Shown here: positions 8,193-20,807 of the stretch, in pieces
Numbering within the stretch: the first letter of the stretch is position 1
Layout: every line of letters starts with the position of its first letter
Assembly (NCBI GenBank): GCA_016125095.1
Contig: WGMK01000007.1
Span: forward strand, 329,605 to 393,604
From: Candidatus Hydrogenedens sp.
Lineage (GTDB): Bacteria > Hydrogenedentota > Hydrogenedentia > Hydrogenedentales > JAEUWI01
Direction of reading: 5' to 3'
Length of the DNA: 64,000 nt
Made by a program: the position numbers and the translations under genes
Notes under the pieces: generated by a model
The model's input: only the letters and a program-made list of their open reading frames with translations
Databases searched by the model: none
What the model was told of the DNA's origin: nothing

Positions 8193-8576
8193 ATGGACGC
8201 CAACAGCATCGGACAAGACGGCTTCTACCTGGTACATCGCGTCGGCCTGCTGTTTGCCAGCGTGCTGCTCGTGGTTGCCGTACTCGAACTCGTCCGACGC
8301 GGCTACCTCAAAGAGCGCTACGCGCTCCTGTGGCTCTTCGCCTCTGGTGCCTGCTTGCTGCTCGGCCTCTTCCCGCAACTCATCGTCTATCTTTCCAATA
8401 CCTTTGGCTTTCAGTATCTTGCAACGGTTTATGTGTTTTCTTTTCTGTTTTTGATTGCAATTGTGCTAGCCTTCAGCGTTGTCATCACGCAACTTTCCGA
8501 GCGGAGCCGCACGCTTGCGCAGGAGTTGGCCCTACTGGAGCAAAGGCTTCGGTTGCTGGAGAAGGAACGTCGTTGA
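8193..8576 (+). CDS. DUF2304-like small membrane protein
   Basis: The protein has 127 residues. Three hydrophobic helices (about 14-35, 46-66, 72-98) are followed by a charged, probably coiled C-terminus (ERSRTLAQELALLEQRLRLLEKER). The RYALLWLFASGACLLLGLFP and LAFSVVITQLSERSRTLAQ segments fit the DUF2304 family, which is commonly found beside GT2 genes. The ATG at 8193 lies six bases after the preceding stop. A role as membrane anchor or partner of the DPM1-like enzyme is inference. Confidence 0.7.
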   Translation: MDANSIGQDGFYLVHRVGLLFASVLLVVAVLELVRRGYLKERYALLWLFASGACLLLGLFPQLIVYLSNTFGFQYLATVYVFSFLFLIAIVLAFSVVITQLSERSRTLAQELALLEQRLRLLEKERR

Positions 8577-8755
8577 TGCCCGATACGCAGCCTGAATTCC
8601 CCGCGGCCACATCCGCTGCGCTCGCCTTGTGTCGCCTGGTATCGGTATTGCTGGGTTTGTGGCTAATTGCGACATCCCTCTTTTTTCTCGTGCGATTCAC
8701 CGCCGTGTTCTATGCGGACAACCAGGGCGCCATCGATCAGCTGCTCGGACGCTGA
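8576..8755 (+). CDS. Short single-span membrane protein, unknown function
   Basis: The protein has 59 residues and one long hydrophobic stretch (about 16-45). It starts in a TGATG overlap with the previous gene, so translation is coupled. No family is recognised. Its position as last gene of the glycan operon suggests an accessory membrane subunit. Composition and codon use match the neighbours, which supports it as real despite its size. Confidence 0.5.
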   Translation: MPDTQPEFPAATSAALALCRLVSVLLGLWLIATSLFFLVRFTAVFYADNQGAIDQLLGR

Positions 8756-8775
8756 ATACGTACGCGATAAAAACA

Positions 8776-8805
8776 TTTTCGTGTAATACGCCCCTGTGAT
8801 ACACT
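8776..8805 (+). promoter_or_regulatory. Candidate promoter of glgC with extended -10
   Basis: TACACT (8800-8805) preceded by TG one base upstream forms an extended -10. TTTTCG (8776-8781) lies 18 bases upstream as a weak -35. The leader to the glgC start would be about 90 bases. The region 8756-8901 holds nothing else recognisable. Confidence 0.4.
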
Positions 8806-8901
8806 TTAGATGGAGTGCGGTAATTCCGCCAAAATGAGTTTCATCCGACCGCCCCGCCCGTGTTGCCTCATGGAGCGTGCGGCCGAGAAAGGATGGACGC
8901 C

Positions 8902-10140
8902 ATGCGCAACGTGCTCACCATGATTCTGGCTGGTGGGGCCGGGGAGCGGCTTTACCCGCTGACGCGCAATCGGGCGAAGCCGGCCGTGCCCTTCGGCGGG
9001 CAATACCGCATCATCGATTTCACGCTGTCGAATTGCATCAACAGCGACCTGCGGCGCATCAACGTGATTCCGCAGTACAAGTACAACAGCCTGATGCGGC
9101 ACATCCGCACGGCCTGGAACGTGGTTAGCCGGCCGCTCGGCGAGTTCATCGACATCATTCCCCCTCAGATGCGGGTGAACCAGAGCTGGTATCTCGGCAC
9201 GGCCGACGCCATTTACCAGAATCTGTACTCGGTCGACCAGGCGGCCCCCGAAGACATCATCATTCTTTCCGCCGACCACATCTACAAGATGGACTACCGG
9301 AAGATGATGTATTTCCACCGCGCGCACGGGGCCGACCTGACGGTCGCTGCGATCGAGGTGCCGCTGGCCGAGGCCAGTCGCTTTGGCATTCTTCGCGTAG
9401 ACGACCAGTCCCGCATCACCGGCTTTCAGGAAAAGCCCATCGCGCCCGCGCCATCGCCCGGCCACGGCCACAAGGCGCTTGCCTCGATGGGCATCTACAT
9501 CTTCCGCGCAGACCTGTTGCGCGAAGTCTGCATCGCCGACGCAGAGAACCGGAATTCATCACACGATTTCGGCAAGGACATCATCCCCGCGCTGGTTGGC
9601 AAATCGCGCGTGTGCGCCTACACCTTCGAGGACGAGAACCGGAAGGAAGCGCTGTACTGGCGCGATGTCGGCACCATCGCCAGCTACTTCGACGCCAACA
9701 TGGATCTGGTCGAGGTGGATCCGCTTTTCAACCTTTACGACAAGAACTGGCCCCTGCGCGGCTGTGCGGTTTCCGCGCCGCCGGCGAAGTTCGTCTTCGG
9801 CGACCACGGCCACCGCTTTGGCGCCGCCATCGACTCCATCGTCGGCCCGGGCTGCATCCTCAGCGGAGGCGTGGCCCGGCGCTGTGTGATTTCTCCCGAC
9901 GTCCGGATCAACAGTTATGCGCTGGTCGAAAACTCCATACTCTTCGAAGGCGCCTGCGTGGGAAGGCACTCGCGGATCCGCAACACCATCGTCGAAAAGC
10001 ATATCCACTTGCCAGAAGGCACGACCATCGGGTATGACCTTGACGAGGATCAACGCCGCTTCCACGTGACCCCGGAGGGCATCGTGGTGGTGGCGGGTCC
10101 CCTGCAGGAGGCCCCCGCCCTCGCGGCGGCCTCGGGCTAA
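8902..10140 (+). CDS. glgC: Glucose-1-phosphate adenylyltransferase
   Basis: The protein has 412 residues. It makes ADP-glucose from ATP and glucose 1-phosphate, the committed step of bacterial glycogen synthesis. Family marks are ILAGGAGERLYPLT, KPAVPFGGQYRIIDF, WYLGTADAIYQN and SADHIYKMDY, with the catalytic Asp in the last one. After the nucleotidyltransferase domain, the C-terminal part carries left-handed beta-helix hexapeptide repeats (about 290-395). The ATG at 8902 is preferred because GAAAGG (8887-8892) sits nine bases before it; the in-frame ATG at 8893 lies directly on that site. No glgA, glgB or glgP is in the window, so the gene stands alone. Confidence 0.95.
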   Translation: MRNVLTMILAGGAGERLYPLTRNRAKPAVPFGGQYRIIDFTLSNCINSDLRRINVIPQYKYNSLMRHIRTAWNVVSRPLGEFIDIIPPQMRVNQSWYLGTADAIYQNLYSVDQAAPEDIIILSADHIYKMDYRKMMYFHRAHGADLTVAAIEVPLAEASRFGILRVDDQSRITGFQEKPIAPAPSPGHGHKALASMGIYIFRADLLREVCIADAENRNSSHDFGKDIIPALVGKSRVCAYTFEDENRKEALYWRDVGTIASYFDANMDLVEVDPLFNLYDKNWPLRGCAVSAPPAKFVFGDHGHRFGAAIDSIVGPGCILSGGVARRCVISPDVRINSYALVENSILFEGACVGRHSRIRNTIVEKHIHLPEGTTIGYDLDEDQRRFHVTPEGIVVVAGPLQEAPALAAASG

Positions 10141-10181
10141 CACGCGGCACCTGATACCAGGGCCGCCAGGAAAGGTGTTTT

Positions 10182-11135
10182 ATGGCCCTGTTCGCCGCCG
10201 CGCTGCTGGTGTCTTTCGCCGCGACCCCGATGGGATTTCCCGACGGGCTTGAAATGTTGGAGGCCAATGCCGCCAACGCCGAGCAATTCGTCTCCGATAT
10301 CCGCGCCTACCACAACGCCGAGCTTGCCGCGATGGCGCTTTTGCAGGCGGAACTGGCCAACACCGAGAACCGGCCCACACCTGAGCGCGCCAAGAACATC
10401 CGCGAAGAGCTCGCGCTGCGCGCAACGCGGCTGGGGAACGTCTATATGGTGGCGCTGAATCATTTCCCCAACAATGCGCGCCTCCACAACTATTACGGCG
10501 AGCTGTTGTACGACACGCTGGGGGACAGCGCCGAGGCCATCAAGCAATGGAACCAGGCATTGGCGAACGACGACGACTGCGACCTCGCGATGAACAACCT
10601 CGCCCTCCATTTCATCCATGTGGGCCGGTACGACATCGGCATCAAATACATGGACGAGGCACTCAAGCGCGACAAGAAGAACCCCGATTACCTGTTCAAC
10701 ATGGTCCAGATTTACATGGTGCATTTCCCCGAGGTTGAAAAATTGCGCAAGTGGAAGCGCAGCAAGGTCTACAAGGAGGCGATGAAATTATCGTCTCAGG
10801 CCGTCAAGTACGCGCCGGACGACTACGACCTCCTGCAGGACTACGCCATGAATTTTTTTGCGGCCGAGAATTTCGGAGAGGACCCCGACTGGGACGATGC
10901 CGCGAAGGCGTGGGAAGCTGCCCGCGCCAAGGCGCATAGGCAGGACGAGACCTTCAACTGCTGGCTCAATGAAGGCCGTGTGCGGCTGCGGAACGACGAT
11001 TTCTCCGGCGCGGTCCGCTGCCTGGAAGAGGCCGTGAAGCTGATGCCGAACAGCCAGATTGCGAACGAACTGCTGCACAAGGCGCAAGAGTTCGCTACCT
11101 CGCACCCCGAGAAGGGCCGGAAGTCCAAGAAGTGA
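10182..11135 (+). CDS. TPR-repeat protein, probably exported
   Basis: The protein has 317 residues. A hydrophobic N-terminus (FAAALLVSFAATPMG) reads as a signal peptide or anchor. It is followed by helical TPR-like repeats, clearest around YYGELLYDTLGDSAEAIKQWNQAL and LNEGRVRLRNDDFSGAVRCLEEAVKLMP. The C-terminus is lysine-rich. AGGAAAGG stands a few bases before the ATG. The gene ends in a GTGA overlap with lepB, so a role near signal peptidase or protein export is possible but unproven. Confidence 0.7.
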   Translation: MALFAAALLVSFAATPMGFPDGLEMLEANAANAEQFVSDIRAYHNAELAAMALLQAELANTENRPTPERAKNIREELALRATRLGNVYMVALNHFPNNARLHNYYGELLYDTLGDSAEAIKQWNQALANDDDCDLAMNNLALHFIHVGRYDIGIKYMDEALKRDKKNPDYLFNMVQIYMVHFPEVEKLRKWKRSKVYKEAMKLSSQAVKYAPDDYDLLQDYAMNFFAAENFGEDPDWDDAAKAWEAARAKAHRQDETFNCWLNEGRVRLRNDDFSGAVRCLEEAVKLMPNSQIANELLHKAQEFATSHPEKGRKSKK

Positions 11136-11713
11136 GCGGCGGATTCGAACTCAACAACGGGGCCGACCCGGCGGTGCGCAAGCAGCGCCCCATGCTGATG
11201 CTCGCCAACGCGCTGCTGCTGCTTTTCTTCGGCACGCTGGCCTACTTCTTCATCTACAAGGAGGTGCGCTTCTTCAAGGTGCCGTCGTCCTCGATGGTGC
11301 CCACGCTGCTGCTGGGCGACCAGATCATCACCATGAGCCGGCCCGAGTACCACCGCGGCGACATCGTGGTGGTGTGGGACGAGGCGGACGCCGAGCACTT
11401 GGTCAAGCGCATCGGCGGCGTGGGGGGCGACGAGATTTATATCGAGGGCGGCGCGCTGTACATCAACGGCAAGTTCGCCTCCGAGCCCTACATCGCCGAG
11501 CCGATGCTGTATGACTTCGATCACTTCGGCAAGGTGCCCGACGGGTCGTACTTCCTGCTCGGCGACAACCGCAACAACAGCGACGACAGCACCCATACGC
11601 GCCGCACCTATCCGCTGGCCGACATCGTCGGGCGCGTGGAGTACATCTATCTGCCCGCCGCCCGCGCGCAGCCGGTCAAGTCCTACCCGCTGACCAATAC
11701 CGCAGGCGAATAG
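11132..11713 (+). CDS. lepB: Signal peptidase I
   Basis: The protein has 193 residues. It removes signal peptides from exported proteins at the outer face of the cytoplasmic membrane (peptidase family S26). One membrane anchor (about 21-42) precedes VPSSSMVPTL, with nucleophile Ser54. The general base is Lys92 in LVKRIGG, and the GDNRNNSDDS box E follows. It is short and single-span, like Gram-positive or PVC enzymes rather than the two-span E. coli form. The GTG start overlaps the upstream stop as GTGA. Confidence 0.94.
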   Translation: MSGGFELNNGADPAVRKQRPMLMLANALLLLFFGTLAYFFIYKEVRFFKVPSSSMVPTLLLGDQIITMSRPEYHRGDIVVVWDEADAEHLVKRIGGVGGDEIYIEGGALYINGKFASEPYIAEPMLYDFDHFGKVPDGSYFLLGDNRNNSDDSTHTRRTYPLADIVGRVEYIYLPAARAQPVKSYPLTNTAGE

Positions 11714-11722
11714 GGCCGTTCC

Positions 11723-11753
11723 TTGCCCGGCGCGCCCCGGAGTGCGTTACAAT
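11723..11753 (+). promoter_or_regulatory. Weak candidate promoter before the rhomboid gene
   Basis: TACAAT (11748-11753) lies 28 bases before the ATG at 11781. TTGCCC (11723-11728) is 19 bases upstream of it, a long spacing. This could start a separate transcript for the rhomboid and J-domain genes. Confidence 0.3.
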
Positions 11754-11780
11754 GCTGCCTCGCCGACCGAATCGAACACC

Positions 11781-12587
11781 ATGAACCAGTACTACTACGA
11801 ACAGCCGCAATTCCAGTTCAGCCGTCCGCGCATCACGTGGGCGGTGCAGCGGATTATTGTAATCACGGCGGCCGTGTTCGCCCTGCAGCTCCTGCTCGAC
11901 CCGCTGCAATACCTCCTCGTGCCGAAGATGCTGCCGGGCGTCACCTCGTACCTCGAGTACCCGGGCGGCATCCTCGAATTCTGGTTCGGCTTCCAGCCCG
12001 GGCTCCTGCTCTGGGGACTCGTGTGGAAGCCCTTCACCTACATGTTCCTGCACGGCGGCTTGTCGCACCTTTTCTTCAACATGCTCTGGCTCTACTTCTT
12101 CGGGCCGACGGTCGAGCGCGCGCTCGGCACCATGCAGTTCTTCCGTTTCTACATCCTCTGCGGCGCAGGCGGCGTGCTGCTCACGCTCGTGCCGTTTGTC
12201 CTGACCGGGCAGAATGTGTCGGTCATCGGGGCCAGCGGCGCCACCATGGGCGCGCTCATCGCCTTTGCCATGCTGGAGCCCGACCGCCAGTTCCACCTCT
12301 TGTTCCTGCCGTGGCCCATTACCGCCCGCGGCCTGGTGGTTCTGGTCGTCGCGATGGATGTGCTCCGCAGCCTCGGGGAATCCCACGTGAGCGTGCATAC
12401 GCACTTCGGCGGACTCGCCGTCGGCTTTCTCTACATGAAGGGCATGCCCGCCGTGAACCGCTGGCTGAGGCAGCGCCAGCTGAAGCAGCCGCCGAAGCAG
12501 GCCGCCAAGAAGGGGAAGGAAGACATTGAGCGCGTGGGCGAGGCGGTGGACAACATCTTCAATTTCAAAGGCCCCAAGGACCGCTAG
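11781..12587 (+). CDS. Rhomboid-family intramembrane serine protease
   Basis: The protein has 268 residues and six or seven transmembrane helices. The catalytic GASGATMG gives Ser152, and VHTHFGG gives His208, matching the rhomboid dyad. The upstream HGGLSHLFFNMLWL (His91, His96, Asn100) supplies the conserved oxyanion-side residues. It would cleave membrane proteins within or near the bilayer. The C-terminal tail (about 225-268) is basic and cytosolic. The ATG at 11781 is chosen over an in-frame ATG at 11742, which lies upstream of the probable -10. No strong Shine-Dalgarno is seen. The next gene follows within 12 bases. Confidence 0.92.
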   Translation: MNQYYYEQPQFQFSRPRITWAVQRIIVITAAVFALQLLLDPLQYLLVPKMLPGVTSYLEYPGGILEFWFGFQPGLLLWGLVWKPFTYMFLHGGLSHLFFNMLWLYFFGPTVERALGTMQFFRFYILCGAGGVLLTLVPFVLTGQNVSVIGASGATMGALIAFAMLEPDRQFHLLFLPWPITARGLVVLVVAMDVLRSLGESHVSVHTHFGGLAVGFLYMKGMPAVNRWLRQRQLKQPPKQAAKKGKEDIERVGEAVDNIFNFKGPKDR

Positions 12588-12599
12588 GCGCCCGCCCTC

Positions 12600-12932
12600 A
12601 TGTTCGGCTTCAACTCCATACAAGAACTGCTGGTCATCGTTGTGCTCATCGCGGTGCTCTACATGGGGGGCGTGTGGCCGGCCATCATCCGCGGCCTGCG
12701 CGAATTGCGCGGCGATATTCCGCCCGAAGCGCCCGGCCCGCCCTCATCCCGGGGCGACCTCGACCTGTGCTACCGCATGCTCGGGCTGTCGTCGAGCGCG
12801 TCTTGGGAAGAAATCGAGCGGGCCTACCGCGCCAAGGCCAAGCTGCACCACCCCGACCGGGGAGGCGACGGCGACACCATGCGCGCCCTGAACGAGGCCT
12901 ACGCCCGCCTCAAGAAAGTGCGCAAGCCCTAG
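12600..12932 (+). CDS. Small J-domain protein with TatA-like N-terminal membrane helix
   Basis: The protein has 110 residues. The C-terminal half (about 54-110) is a J domain: LCYRMLGLSSSASWEEIERAYR, then KLHHPDRGGD with the HPD triad at 84-86, then MRALNEAYARLKK. J domains stimulate the ATPase of DnaK-type Hsp70. The N-terminal 40 residues (SIQELLVIVVLIAVLYMGG, then WPAIIRGLRELRGD) look like the membrane helix, hinge and amphipathic helix of TatA. The FGP hinge is replaced by MGG. A proline-rich linker (41-49) joins the parts. Coming directly after lepB and rhomboid genes, it may tether Hsp70 to the membrane; this is inference. Confidence 0.82.
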   Translation: MFGFNSIQELLVIVVLIAVLYMGGVWPAIIRGLRELRGDIPPEAPGPPSSRGDLDLCYRMLGLSSSASWEEIERAYRAKAKLHHPDRGGDGDTMRALNEAYARLKKVRKP

Positions 12933-12935
12933 GGC

Positions 12936-17171
<4,236 letters not shown>

Positions 17172-17181
17172 CGGGGGCCCC

Positions 17182-17961
17182 ATGGCCGCAACCGATTCCG
17201 AGATCCTCATCCAGGTCAGCGGGCTGGTGACGCACTACGGCGACACCAAGGTGCTCGACGACGTCTCCTTCGAGGTCCGCCGCAACGAGGTCTTTGTCAT
17301 CATCGGCGGCAGCGGCTGCGGCAAGAGCACCCTGCTCAAGCACATGTGCGGACTCTTGCAGCCCACCAGCGGCGAAATCCTCTACAGCGGGCGCAATATT
17401 GCCGTCATGGACGAGGACGAACTCGCAGTCATCCAGCAGGGTTTCGGCATCGCGTTCCAGTCCAGCGGCCTGTTCAATTCGATGACCGTCGGCGACAACG
17501 TCGCCATGCCGCTGCGCGAGTACGGCAAGGTTGAGCCCAAGCTGATCGACCCGATCGTGCGCATGAAGCTGACCATGGTGGGCCTGGCCGACGCGCAACA
17601 TCTGATGCCCAGCGAGCTTTCCGGCGGTATGCGCAAGCGCGCCGGGCTGGCGCGAGCCGTCGCCATCGACCCGCCCCTCGTGTATTTCGACGAACCCAGC
17701 GCCGGGCTCGACCCCATCATGGCGGCCGGGCTGGACGAATTGATACTCGACCTGCGCCGCGTTTCCGGCATCACCTTCGTCATCGTGACGCACGAACTCG
17801 ACTCCATCCGGGAGATCGCCGACCGCATCCTGATGCTCGACCGCGGCAAGGTGGTTTTCTACGGCACCAAGGAAGAAGCCGAGCAGACCAGCCAGGAACG
17901 CGTGCGGCAGTTTTTCGACCGCCGCCCCGACGAGTTTATCGCACAGAGGAATATCCGTTAA
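17182..17961 (+). CDS. mlaF: MlaF-type ABC transporter ATPase
   Basis: The protein has 259 residues. It hydrolyses ATP to drive the Mla lipid transporter from the cytoplasmic side. Visible motifs: Walker A GGSGCGKST, a Q-loop in IAFQSSGLFNSMTV, signature LSGGMRKRAGLARA, Walker B LVYFDEPSAGLDP and the switch His in VIVTHELDS. The LSGGM signature and the FNSMTV Q-loop neighbourhood are typical of MlaF. A GGGGG run lies before the ATG. The gene follows mlaE by ten bases. Confidence 0.95.
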   Translation: MAATDSEILIQVSGLVTHYGDTKVLDDVSFEVRRNEVFVIIGGSGCGKSTLLKHMCGLLQPTSGEILYSGRNIAVMDEDELAVIQQGFGIAFQSSGLFNSMTVGDNVAMPLREYGKVEPKLIDPIVRMKLTMVGLADAQHLMPSELSGGMRKRAGLARAVAIDPPLVYFDEPSAGLDPIMAAGLDELILDLRRVSGITFVIVTHELDSIREIADRILMLDRGKVVFYGTKEEAEQTSQERVRQFFDRRPDEFIAQRNIR

Positions 17962-17994
17962 GCTAACAGGCTCTTGCCGCAAGGACTGATTCAA

Positions 17995-18981
17995 TTGGCG
18001 ACACGATCTCAAAAAAACAAAGTCGGCCTGTTCATGCTCGCATGTATGGTGCTGCTCGGCCTGTCCATCTGGCTGGTCAGCGGATACTACGACGACCGCG
18101 GCAACCGCTACGGCATGGAGTTCAAGGACTCGATTCTCGGCCTCTATGAAGGCGCGATCGTCGAGTACCTCGGCGTGCCCGTGGGCAAGGTGCGCTCCAT
18201 CCGCGTGCTACCCAACACCAGCCGCCCCTATGTCGAAATCACGACCGATCCCGACGTGGTGACCCTGTACGTCGGCGTCAAGGCGCAGCTCGTCATGTAC
18301 AGCTTCGCCGCCGGCACCATGGCGATATCGCTTACCGGCGGCGACCCCGCGGCCGGTCCACTGCAAGACGGCAGCCAGATCGAAACCGTACCCTCGACGA
18401 TTGCCGCCATCAGTACCCAGGTGCTCGACATGATGGACGAACTCACTGGCATCGTGGAAAGCGTGAAGGTCGGGCTGGAAGGCATGGAGGAAGGCGCGCT
18501 CGCCGACACCGTCGACAAGGTCAACCTGCTGCTCGACGACGGCCGCGAGTTCCTGTCCAAGACCCAGGGCACCGTCGACGAAGTGACCGACACCATCAAG
18601 ACGACACGCGAGAAACTCGAGCCCGCCATCGACAAGGTGCTCAAGATGACCGACGACCTCGAGCCGGTTATCCAGCATCTCGACGAACTGCTGGTTGTAT
18701 CGAAGGACAAGATCGCCGAATTCGACGCAACGTCCACGAGCGACAATCTCGACCGCGTGCTGGCCAACATCGCCGAGCTGAGCGAGAAGCTGAACAAGTC
18801 GGCCGAGGGGCTGGACAACGTGACGGCCGACGCCCTGCATCAGGCGGGGAACATTGAATACAGCCTCCGTCGAGCGCTGACCGACATGAGCGACGCCCTG
18901 TCCACCATGCGCGTCTTTGTCGAACAAGTGAGCCAAGACCCTGCTTCGCTGCTGCGCGGCAAACCCGAGACCGAGGAGTAA
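17995..18981 (+). CDS. mlaD: MCE-domain substrate-binding protein (MlaD type)
   Basis: The protein has 328 residues. A short cytosolic N-terminus and one membrane anchor (about 11-31) precede an MCE domain (about 35-125, with YGMEFKDSILGLYEGAIVEYLGVPVGKV). A long, helical, probably coiled-coil C-terminus follows (about 135-300). It binds lipids in the periplasm for the MlaEF complex. The long helical tail is more like MCE proteins that form tubes or bridges than the short E. coli MlaD. TTG at 17995 is chosen because AAGGA (17981-17985) stands nine bases upstream; a TTG at 17974 has no such site. Confidence 0.9.
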   Translation: MATRSQKNKVGLFMLACMVLLGLSIWLVSGYYDDRGNRYGMEFKDSILGLYEGAIVEYLGVPVGKVRSIRVLPNTSRPYVEITTDPDVVTLYVGVKAQLVMYSFAAGTMAISLTGGDPAAGPLQDGSQIETVPSTIAAISTQVLDMMDELTGIVESVKVGLEGMEEGALADTVDKVNLLLDDGREFLSKTQGTVDEVTDTIKTTREKLEPAIDKVLKMTDDLEPVIQHLDELLVVSKDKIAEFDATSTSDNLDRVLANIAELSEKLNKSAEGLDNVTADALHQAGNIEYSLRRALTDMSDALSTMRVFVEQVSQDPASLLRGKPETEE

Positions 18982-18984
18982 CCC

Positions 18985-19581
18985 ATGCGCTGGACTGGAT
19001 TGGCCGCCGCTGCCATTGCGATTTCGCTCTGCAGTTGCTCTATTTTGAATTCGAAGGGCACGCCGGTGGACCGGTATGTGCTCGTCGTGCGGCCGCAGGC
19101 GGACGAAGCAACCCAGGTGCCCCTGACGCTGGGCATTCGGCCCCTCTACTCCGCGCGGCCCTACCATGTCGATATGGTCTACCTGGATGAAGGCGGCAAA
19201 CTGAGCGACTACACCGGCGCGCAGTGGGCGGAACTGCCGGAAACGGTCGTGACCCGTGCGCTGACCGATGCCTTCAATGCCACGAAGCGCTTCAAGGACG
19301 TGGGCAACGCGGCGGACATGGCGCGCCCCGATATTATCCTGACGGGGGAAGTGCGGGAGTTCGTCGAAGATCGCACGGTTGTTCCGGCCGAGGCGGTCGT
19401 CGAGATTTATGCGGCGTCACGCTATGCGCGCGACACGGCGCTGGTATGGTCGGGCGTTTCCACAGCGCGCGTTCCGCTCGACGGCAGCGGGGCCGAGGCG
19501 CTCCGGAAGGCGATGCAAGAGGCCGTCGCCCAGGCCGTGCAGGAAATCACGCAGAACACCGTCGCGAGCGTGAAGGACTAA
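18985..19581 (+). CDS. ABC-transport auxiliary lipoprotein (PqiC/DUF330-like)
   Basis: The protein has 198 residues. The signal peptide ends in a lipobox (LCSC, about 16-19), so it is a lipoprotein, probably attached to the outer membrane. The rest fits the ABC-type transport auxiliary component family: RYVLVVRP, then LGIRPLYSARPYHVDMVYLDEGGKLSDYTGAQWAELPETVVTRAL. GAGGAG precedes the ATG, and the gene follows mlaD by three bases. It is the likely outer-membrane partner of the MCE transporter. Its stop overlaps that of the convergent pilT gene (CTAA shared). Confidence 0.85.
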   Translation: MRWTGLAAAAIAISLCSCSILNSKGTPVDRYVLVVRPQADEATQVPLTLGIRPLYSARPYHVDMVYLDEGGKLSDYTGAQWAELPETVVTRALTDAFNATKRFKDVGNAADMARPDIILTGEVREFVEDRTVVPAEAVVEIYAASRYARDTALVWSGVSTARVPLDGSGAEALRKAMQEAVAQAVQEITQNTVASVKD

Positions 19582-20681
19582 CCCTTCTTCAGGATTCCGC
19601 CGCGGCCCGCGGTAATCTTGATGCCCTGAAGCACCATCTTCAGCTCGTCCGCGTTGTCCGAGGCGATCATGCCCTGCTCCTCGGTGATGAGCTTCTTTTT
19701 GATGTGCGACGCCAGGCTCATGTTGAAGGTCTGCATGCCTTCCTGCTCGCCGTTCACGATGCCCGTCGGGATCTGCTTGATGTTGTTTTCCTTGATCAGC
19801 GCCGCGATGCCCGGGTTGTTGAACATGATCTCGATGGCCGGAATGCGGCCCTTGCCGTCCGCCGCCGGAATCAGGCGCTGCGCGATGCACGCCTTCAACT
19901 GCAACGAAATCTGCGACCGCACCTGCGCGTGCATGTCCGAAGGGAACATATCGAGGATGCGGTCAATCGTCAGCATCGCGTTGGTCGTGTGCAGCGTCGA
20001 GAACACGAGGTGGCCCGTTTCCGCCGCCGAGATGGCCGCCTGAAACGTTTCCGCGTCGCGCATCTCGCCAATCAGGATCACATCGGGGTCTTCGCGCATC
20101 GCGCCGCGCAGCGCCGTGTGGAAGCTCTGCGTGTCGATATGCACCTCGCGCTGCGTGATGATGCTGCGCTTGTTCGTGTAGAGGAACTCGATAGGGTCCT
20201 CAATGGTGATGATATGAAAGCGCTCGCGCTGGTTGATGTAATCGACGATCGACGCCAGCGTGGTCGACTTACCCGAGCCGGTGGTGCCCGTGATCAACAC
20301 CAGGCCGCGGTGGAACTGCGCCACCTTCTCCATGGCTGGCGGCAGGTTCAATGCCGTGAAATCGAGAATCTTGCCTTTCACGTGGCGCATGACGATGCCC
20401 GTCGAGCCGCGCTGCCGGAGAATGTTCACACGGAATCGGCCAAGACCCGGCACGCTGTGCGCCACGTCCGCATCGCCCTTCTCGTTGAACGCCTCGTACT
20501 TGGTCTCGCCCAGAATCTCCTGGGCGAAGGCATCGGTATCCTCGGGCGCCAGGTTGTCCGTGTCGATGAACCGGATGTAGCCATCCAAGCGGATACCGGG
20601 CGGGCTGCCGACGGTGAGGTGGATGTCCGAGGCCCCGTTCTTGACGGCATACGTGAGTATCTTGGTCAGATTAGTCGCCAT
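19578..20681 (-). CDS. pilT: Type IV pilus retraction ATPase
   Basis: The protein has 367 residues. It is a hexameric ATPase that depolymerises type IV pili (twitching motility, DNA uptake). Features: N-terminal PAS-like region (GASDIHLTVGSPPGIRLDG), Walker A ITGTTGSGKSTTLAS, Asp box ITIEDPIE, Walker B ILIGEMRDAET, His box HLVFSTLHT, and the PilT-specific C-terminal PGIAALIKENN, equivalent to the AIRNLIRE motif. No pilin or pilB gene is nearby; dprA at 29235 and a PilP-like protein at 24702 could belong to the same trait. GGGAGAG precedes the ATG. Confidence 0.95.
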   Translation of the reverse strand: MATNLTKILTYAVKNGASDIHLTVGSPPGIRLDGYIRFIDTDNLAPEDTDAFAQEILGETKYEAFNEKGDADVAHSVPGLGRFRVNILRQRGSTGIVMRHVKGKILDFTALNLPPAMEKVAQFHRGLVLITGTTGSGKSTTLASIVDYINQRERFHIITIEDPIEFLYTNKRSIITQREVHIDTQSFHTALRGAMREDPDVILIGEMRDAETFQAAISAAETGHLVFSTLHTTNAMLTIDRILDMFPSDMHAQVRSQISLQLKACIAQRLIPAADGKGRIPAIEIMFNNPGIAALIKENNIKQIPTGIVNGEQEGMQTFNMSLASHIKKKLITEEQGMIASDNADELKMVLQGIKITAGRGGILKKG

Positions 20682-20728
20682 TGTCCACGCTCTCCCGGTG
20701 CGCGCGGCATGCCCGCGTGATTGGAAGT

Positions 20729-20756
20729 ATTATCAGAATTTGGACTCGACACGCAA
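20729..20756 (-). promoter_or_regulatory. Candidate promoter of pilT
   Basis: On the minus strand, TTGCGT (20756-20751) and GATAAT (20734-20729) are 16 bases apart. The predicted leader to the ATG at 20681 is about 40 bases. Confidence 0.5.
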
Positions 20757-20798
20757 TTTGTTTCTTCTCACTGCCCCCTTTTCAGAATCCGGATTCTC

Positions 20799-20807
20799 TG
20801 CTAGACT
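20799..20807 (+). promoter_or_regulatory. Extended -10 promoter of the CBS-domain gene
   Basis: TGC followed by TAGACT (20802-20807) makes an extended -10. A weak TTCAGA (20781-20786) lies 15 bases upstream. The leader to the ATG at 20943 is about 130 bases and holds no recognised element. The same TGC-TAGACT pattern recurs on the minus strand near 36216. Confidence 0.4.

Noticed and set aside
19224..20720. Plus-strand frame of 498 codons opposite pilT
   Set aside because: It is antisense to pilT, whose Walker, Asp and His motifs are all intact; the plus-strand product is Arg/His-rich noise.
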